DNA of 6,710 nucleotides, from the NCBI GenBank assembly GCA_903914985.1, contig CAIWRE010000353.1, positions 1-6,710 on the forward strand, read 5' to 3'. Position numbers and translations under genes: made by a program. This document shows, in pieces, positions 4,776-6,710 of the stretch. The first letter of the stretch is position 1. Each line of letters begins with the position of its first letter. The notes beneath the pieces were generated by a model. That model saw nothing but the letters and a program-made list of their open reading frames with translations, was not told where the DNA came from and ran no database searches. This DNA is from an uncultured beta proteobacterium. Lineage in GTDB: Bacteria > Pseudomonadota > Gammaproteobacteria > Burkholderiales > Burkholderiaceae_C.

Positions 4776-6568
4776 GCGCGGCGACGGCGCAGCCGCCACC
4801 AGACCAACAGACCCACCAGCGCGATCAATACGACAGCGGCCTGCTTGCCAAACACGGGAATCCAGTACCGCCACACAGCATTGATAAACACCTGTCGCTG
4901 CGGCGTGTAGCCCTCGGGCATGGGCAGCACCTGGTTGGCTTTTTCATACGAGGCGTAGTCGGCCTGCATGCTTTGAAAATCCTGCGGCAGGCGATCTTTC
5001 AAGTCCAGCGTTTCACCCGGATCGGCGCTGAGGTCGTAAAGGTGCCATTGGCCATCACCCAGCGGCGGCATATTGCGCACCAACTTCAGGCTGCCTTTGA
5101 ACAAGGCCGCGTTGCCCGACAACTCGTAACCCAAGGGCTGATCGCTCCCGCGCACGGCCGTGGCGCTGCCCTGCAGCAAAGGCAGCAAGCTCCTGCCGGT
5201 CAGGGGTTCGACCGACGCACCCTGGTAGCTCAGGCCTGGCGGTTTGATCTGGGCCAACTCCAAGAGGGTGGGCGCAATGTCCGTGACATGGGTCAGCGCG
5301 TGTTGCACCTGGTTACTCTGGCGCACCGGCGGCCCTGAGATCAACATGGGCGTGCGGATACCGCCCTCCCCCGACCAGAATTTGTAGGTGTACAGCGGCG
5401 AGGCCGACGCACTGGCCCAACCCGGCCCGGGGATACCGTAGGTGCCCTTGGCGCCCAGCGTTTCCGTGTCCTGCTTGTAGTTGAACACCAGCCACGGCTG
5501 TGCTTCGTGGTAGTCGGAGCCCTCTGCACCATTGTCCGACATGAACACAAACACCGTGTTGTCGTACTGGCCGGTTGCTTTCAAATGGTTGACCAAGCGT
5601 CCGACATGGAAATCCATGGATTCGGCCATGGCAGCGTAGACCTCCATTTGCCGCTCCATGTGCAACCGGTCTTTTGTCGACAATGCATTCCAGTCGCTGG
5701 TGGTGGACATGGTGGTCAGCCGGGTGCTGGCGGGCACCAGGCCCAGCGCAATGGCCTTGGCCAGGCGTTGCTCGCGCAACACGGTCCAGCCTTCACGGTA
5801 CCGCCCTTTGTATTTGTCGATAAAAGACTGAGGCGCTTGCACTGGCACATGGTTGGCCTGAAAGCCGACGTAGGCAAAAAAGGGCTGCTGCTTGCGGGTA
5901 TCCGCATCGATGTAGCCCAACATGCGGTCTACAAAATACTCCGAGGAGTAAAACTCGGCCGGCATCTTGGCGGCTTGGCCGTCCTCAAACCAATCCACCT
6001 GGGGCAGGTGCGGTAAGTACTGTTTTTGGGGCTCCCAGTTGTCGGAACCGGTGTCGCCCTGCACGATGGACTTGTCAAAACCACGGCGGTTGGGCAGGTT
6101 GTAAGGCTCGGAGCCCACATTCCATTTTCCTGCGATGTAGGTGCGGTAGCCGCTGTCTTGGAGCAAGGAAGCCACCGTTACCACGTTGTGGTTCAAGGAG
6201 CCCTGGTAGCCTGGCTTTCCCAGGTGGTCGGTGGGCATGGCTTCGCGCAGATTGCCCACGCCATTGCGGTGGTTGTCCACGCCGGTCAGCAGCATCGAGC
6301 GGGTTGGCGAGCAGGAGGCGGCCACATGGAAGTTAGAAAAGCACATGCCGCGTCGGGCCAAGGCGTCCAGATGGGGGGTGGAAATCTCGCCGCCAAAAGC
6401 ACCCAGGTCGGAAAAGCCCCAATCGTCGGCCACCAGCACCACGATATTGGGGCGCTGGCCTGCTGCTCCCGGGGTGGAGGCGGCTTGCCCTGCATGTGCT
6501 GCTACGTGGCAGACCACACTGATGGCAGCACCCACCAAACCCGCCAATACTCTGTCGAATTTTCTCAT
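4772..6568 (-). CDS. Exported, C-terminally anchored arylsulfatase (AtsA type) with GKWN variant
   Basis: This is a type I sulfatase, which hydrolyses sulfate esters using a formylglycine made from Cys. From the ATG at 6568 it has 598 residues. MRKFDRVLAGLVGAAISVVC is the start of a Sec signal peptide, with likely cleavage after AHA (24-26). Then follow the metal-site Asp pair in ADDWGFSDLG (48-49), the C-x-P-x-R formylglycine motif CSPTR (C86, R90), GKWN (K148, N150), NHVPVQAP (H240), SDNGAEG (D345, N346), K396 and EGGIRTP (401-407). The order and flanks match Pseudomonas aeruginosa AtsA closely, except that its His115 is Asn here. AtsA (536 aa) lacks the C-terminal extension seen here: a hydrophobic segment (about 576-591) followed by RLRRRRA, which should anchor the enzyme in the inner membrane facing the periplasm. 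Upstream in-frame codons would run through the inverted repeat and bury the signal peptide; AGAGGGG 5 bases before 6568 fixes the start. The formylglycine-generating enzyme is not in this window. Substrate unknown. Confidence 0.94.
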   Translation of the reverse strand: MRKFDRVLAGLVGAAISVVCHVAAHAGQAASTPGAAGQRPNIVVLVADDWGFSDLGAFGGEISTPHLDALARRGMCFSNFHVAASCSPTRSMLLTGVDNHRNGVGNLREAMPTDHLGKPGYQGSLNHNVVTVASLLQDSGYRTYIAGKWNVGSEPYNLPNRRGFDKSIVQGDTGSDNWEPQKQYLPHLPQVDWFEDGQAAKMPAEFYSSEYFVDRMLGYIDADTRKQQPFFAYVGFQANHVPVQAPQSFIDKYKGRYREGWTVLREQRLAKAIALGLVPASTRLTTMSTTSDWNALSTKDRLHMERQMEVYAAMAESMDFHVGRLVNHLKATGQYDNTVFVFMSDNGAEGSDYHEAQPWLVFNYKQDTETLGAKGTYGIPGPGWASASASPLYTYKFWSGEGGIRTPMLISGPPVRQSNQVQHALTHVTDIAPTLLELAQIKPPGLSYQGASVEPLTGRSLLPLLQGSATAVRGSDQPLGYELSGNAALFKGSLKLVRNMPPLGDGQWHLYDLSADPGETLDLKDRLPQDFQSMQADYASYEKANQVLPMPEGYTPQRQVFINAVWRYWIPVFGKQAAVVLIALVGLLVWWRLRRRRA

Positions 6569-6573
6569 TAAAT

Positions 6574-6580
6574 CCCCTCT
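6574..6580 (-). promoter_or_regulatory. Ribosome binding site deciding the sulfatase start
   Basis: AGAGGGG on the minus strand lies 5 bases before the ATG at 6568. An in-frame ATG at 6604 and further upstream codons lack a comparable site and would place 12 or more residues ahead of the signal peptide. Confidence 0.8.
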
Positions 6581-6584
6581 GGAT

Positions 6585-6631
6585 GCATGCACAAGTGTTG
6601 CCATGGGCACCGACCATACACTAGTGCATGC
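6585..6631. repeat. 14-bp inverted repeat upstream of the sulfatase operon
   Basis: The arms GCATGCACAAGTGT (6585-6598) and ACACTAGTGCATGC (6618-6631) pair at 13 of 14 positions; the single mismatch is A6593/A6623. The spacer is 19 bases and contains its own small inverted repeat (TGCC ATG GGCA, 6599-6609). Each arm also carries a nearly or fully self-complementary octamer (CACAAGTG at 6590-6597, CACTAGTG at 6619-6626), with centres 29 bp apart. It ends 4 bases before the ribosome site. It could be a pair of operator sites for a dimeric regulator, or a leader hairpin in the mRNA. There is no T run after it, so it is not an intrinsic terminator. Confidence 0.75.
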
Positions 6632-6710
6632 TCTCATTTATGGTAGCACGCACACCGAACCATGCCGTTGAGGCACCGGATTGGACGACAATCTTCACAT
6701 CGCCCACTGA
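6632..6710. other. Upstream control region, possibly start of a divergent gene
   Basis: No firm gene can be called. On the minus strand TGCTACCAT (around 6640-6648) has the form of an extended -10 (TGnTAnnnT) that would start transcription just before the inverted repeat, but no clear -35 is seen at 16-18 bases. On the plus strand an ATG at 6640 opens a frame that stays open to the window edge (MVARTPNHAVEAPDWTTIFT and on), without a Shine-Dalgarno sequence. The complementary minus frame is also open, so coding direction cannot be decided here. Confidence 0.3.

Noticed and set aside
4772..4850. PEP-CTERM or GlyGly-CTERM sorting signal at the sulfatase C-terminus
   Set aside because: The hydrophobic helix plus Arg cluster fits the general shape, but no PEP or Gly-Gly motif precedes the helix, so a plain membrane anchor is the simpler reading.
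6509..6511. Lipoprotein modification at Cys20 of the sulfatase signal peptide
   Set aside because: The preceding residues are SVV, not a lipobox (L-A/S-G/A-C), and a normal AHA cleavage site follows at 24-26.
4371..6671. Several plus-strand frames of 100-205 residues opposite the sulfatase
   Set aside because: All lie within the strongly conserved sulfatase coding sequence, and their products look like frame shadows (Arg/Gly/His/Gln-rich, no motifs).
1..6710. CRISPR array, tRNA/rRNA genes, insertion sequences or integrase sites
   Set aside because: No regularly spaced repeats, no tRNA-like cloverleaf or rRNA-like segments, and no transposase-like coding sequence or terminal repeats were found by eye.

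Overview
The window looks like chromosomal DNA of a GC-rich betaproteobacterium, most likely Burkholderiales and perhaps Comamonadaceae. This is an inference from the style of the etfB-etfA pair followed by an acyl-CoA dehydrogenase start, and from codon use; no phylogenetic marker is present. All confidently called genes lie on the minus strand, so the window reads biologically from right to left.

Right block (about 6710 down to 2068): an upstream control region with a near-perfect 14-bp inverted repeat leads into three genes joined by two ATGA stop/start overlaps. They are (1) an exported arylsulfatase of the Pseudomonas AtsA type with an extra C-terminal membrane anchor, (2) a 415-residue protein of unknown function that looks like a beta-propeller and has no signal peptide, and (3) a Baeyer-Villiger flavin monooxygenase very close in motifs to mycobacterial EthA. 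The overlaps make this one translationally coupled unit. A reasonable but untested reading is that a sulfate ester is cleaved in the periplasm and a released alcohol, once oxidised to a ketone elsewhere, is converted by the monooxygenase to an ester. The sulfatase has Asn where the family has the active-site His of GKWH.

Middle (1845-2067): a 223-base gene-free spacer. It separates the two blocks and carries a 10-bp perfect palindrome about 50 bases upstream of etfB that resembles a MerR-family (LiuR-like) operator.

Left block (1845 down to 1): etfB and etfA encode the two subunits of electron transfer flavoprotein, which carries electrons from acyl-CoA dehydrogenases to the respiratory chain. 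A strong intrinsic terminator follows etfA. The first ten codons of what is probably an acyl-CoA dehydrogenase then run off the left edge. This block is ordinary housekeeping or fatty-acid/amino-acid catabolism. The right block is the accessory and more interesting part.
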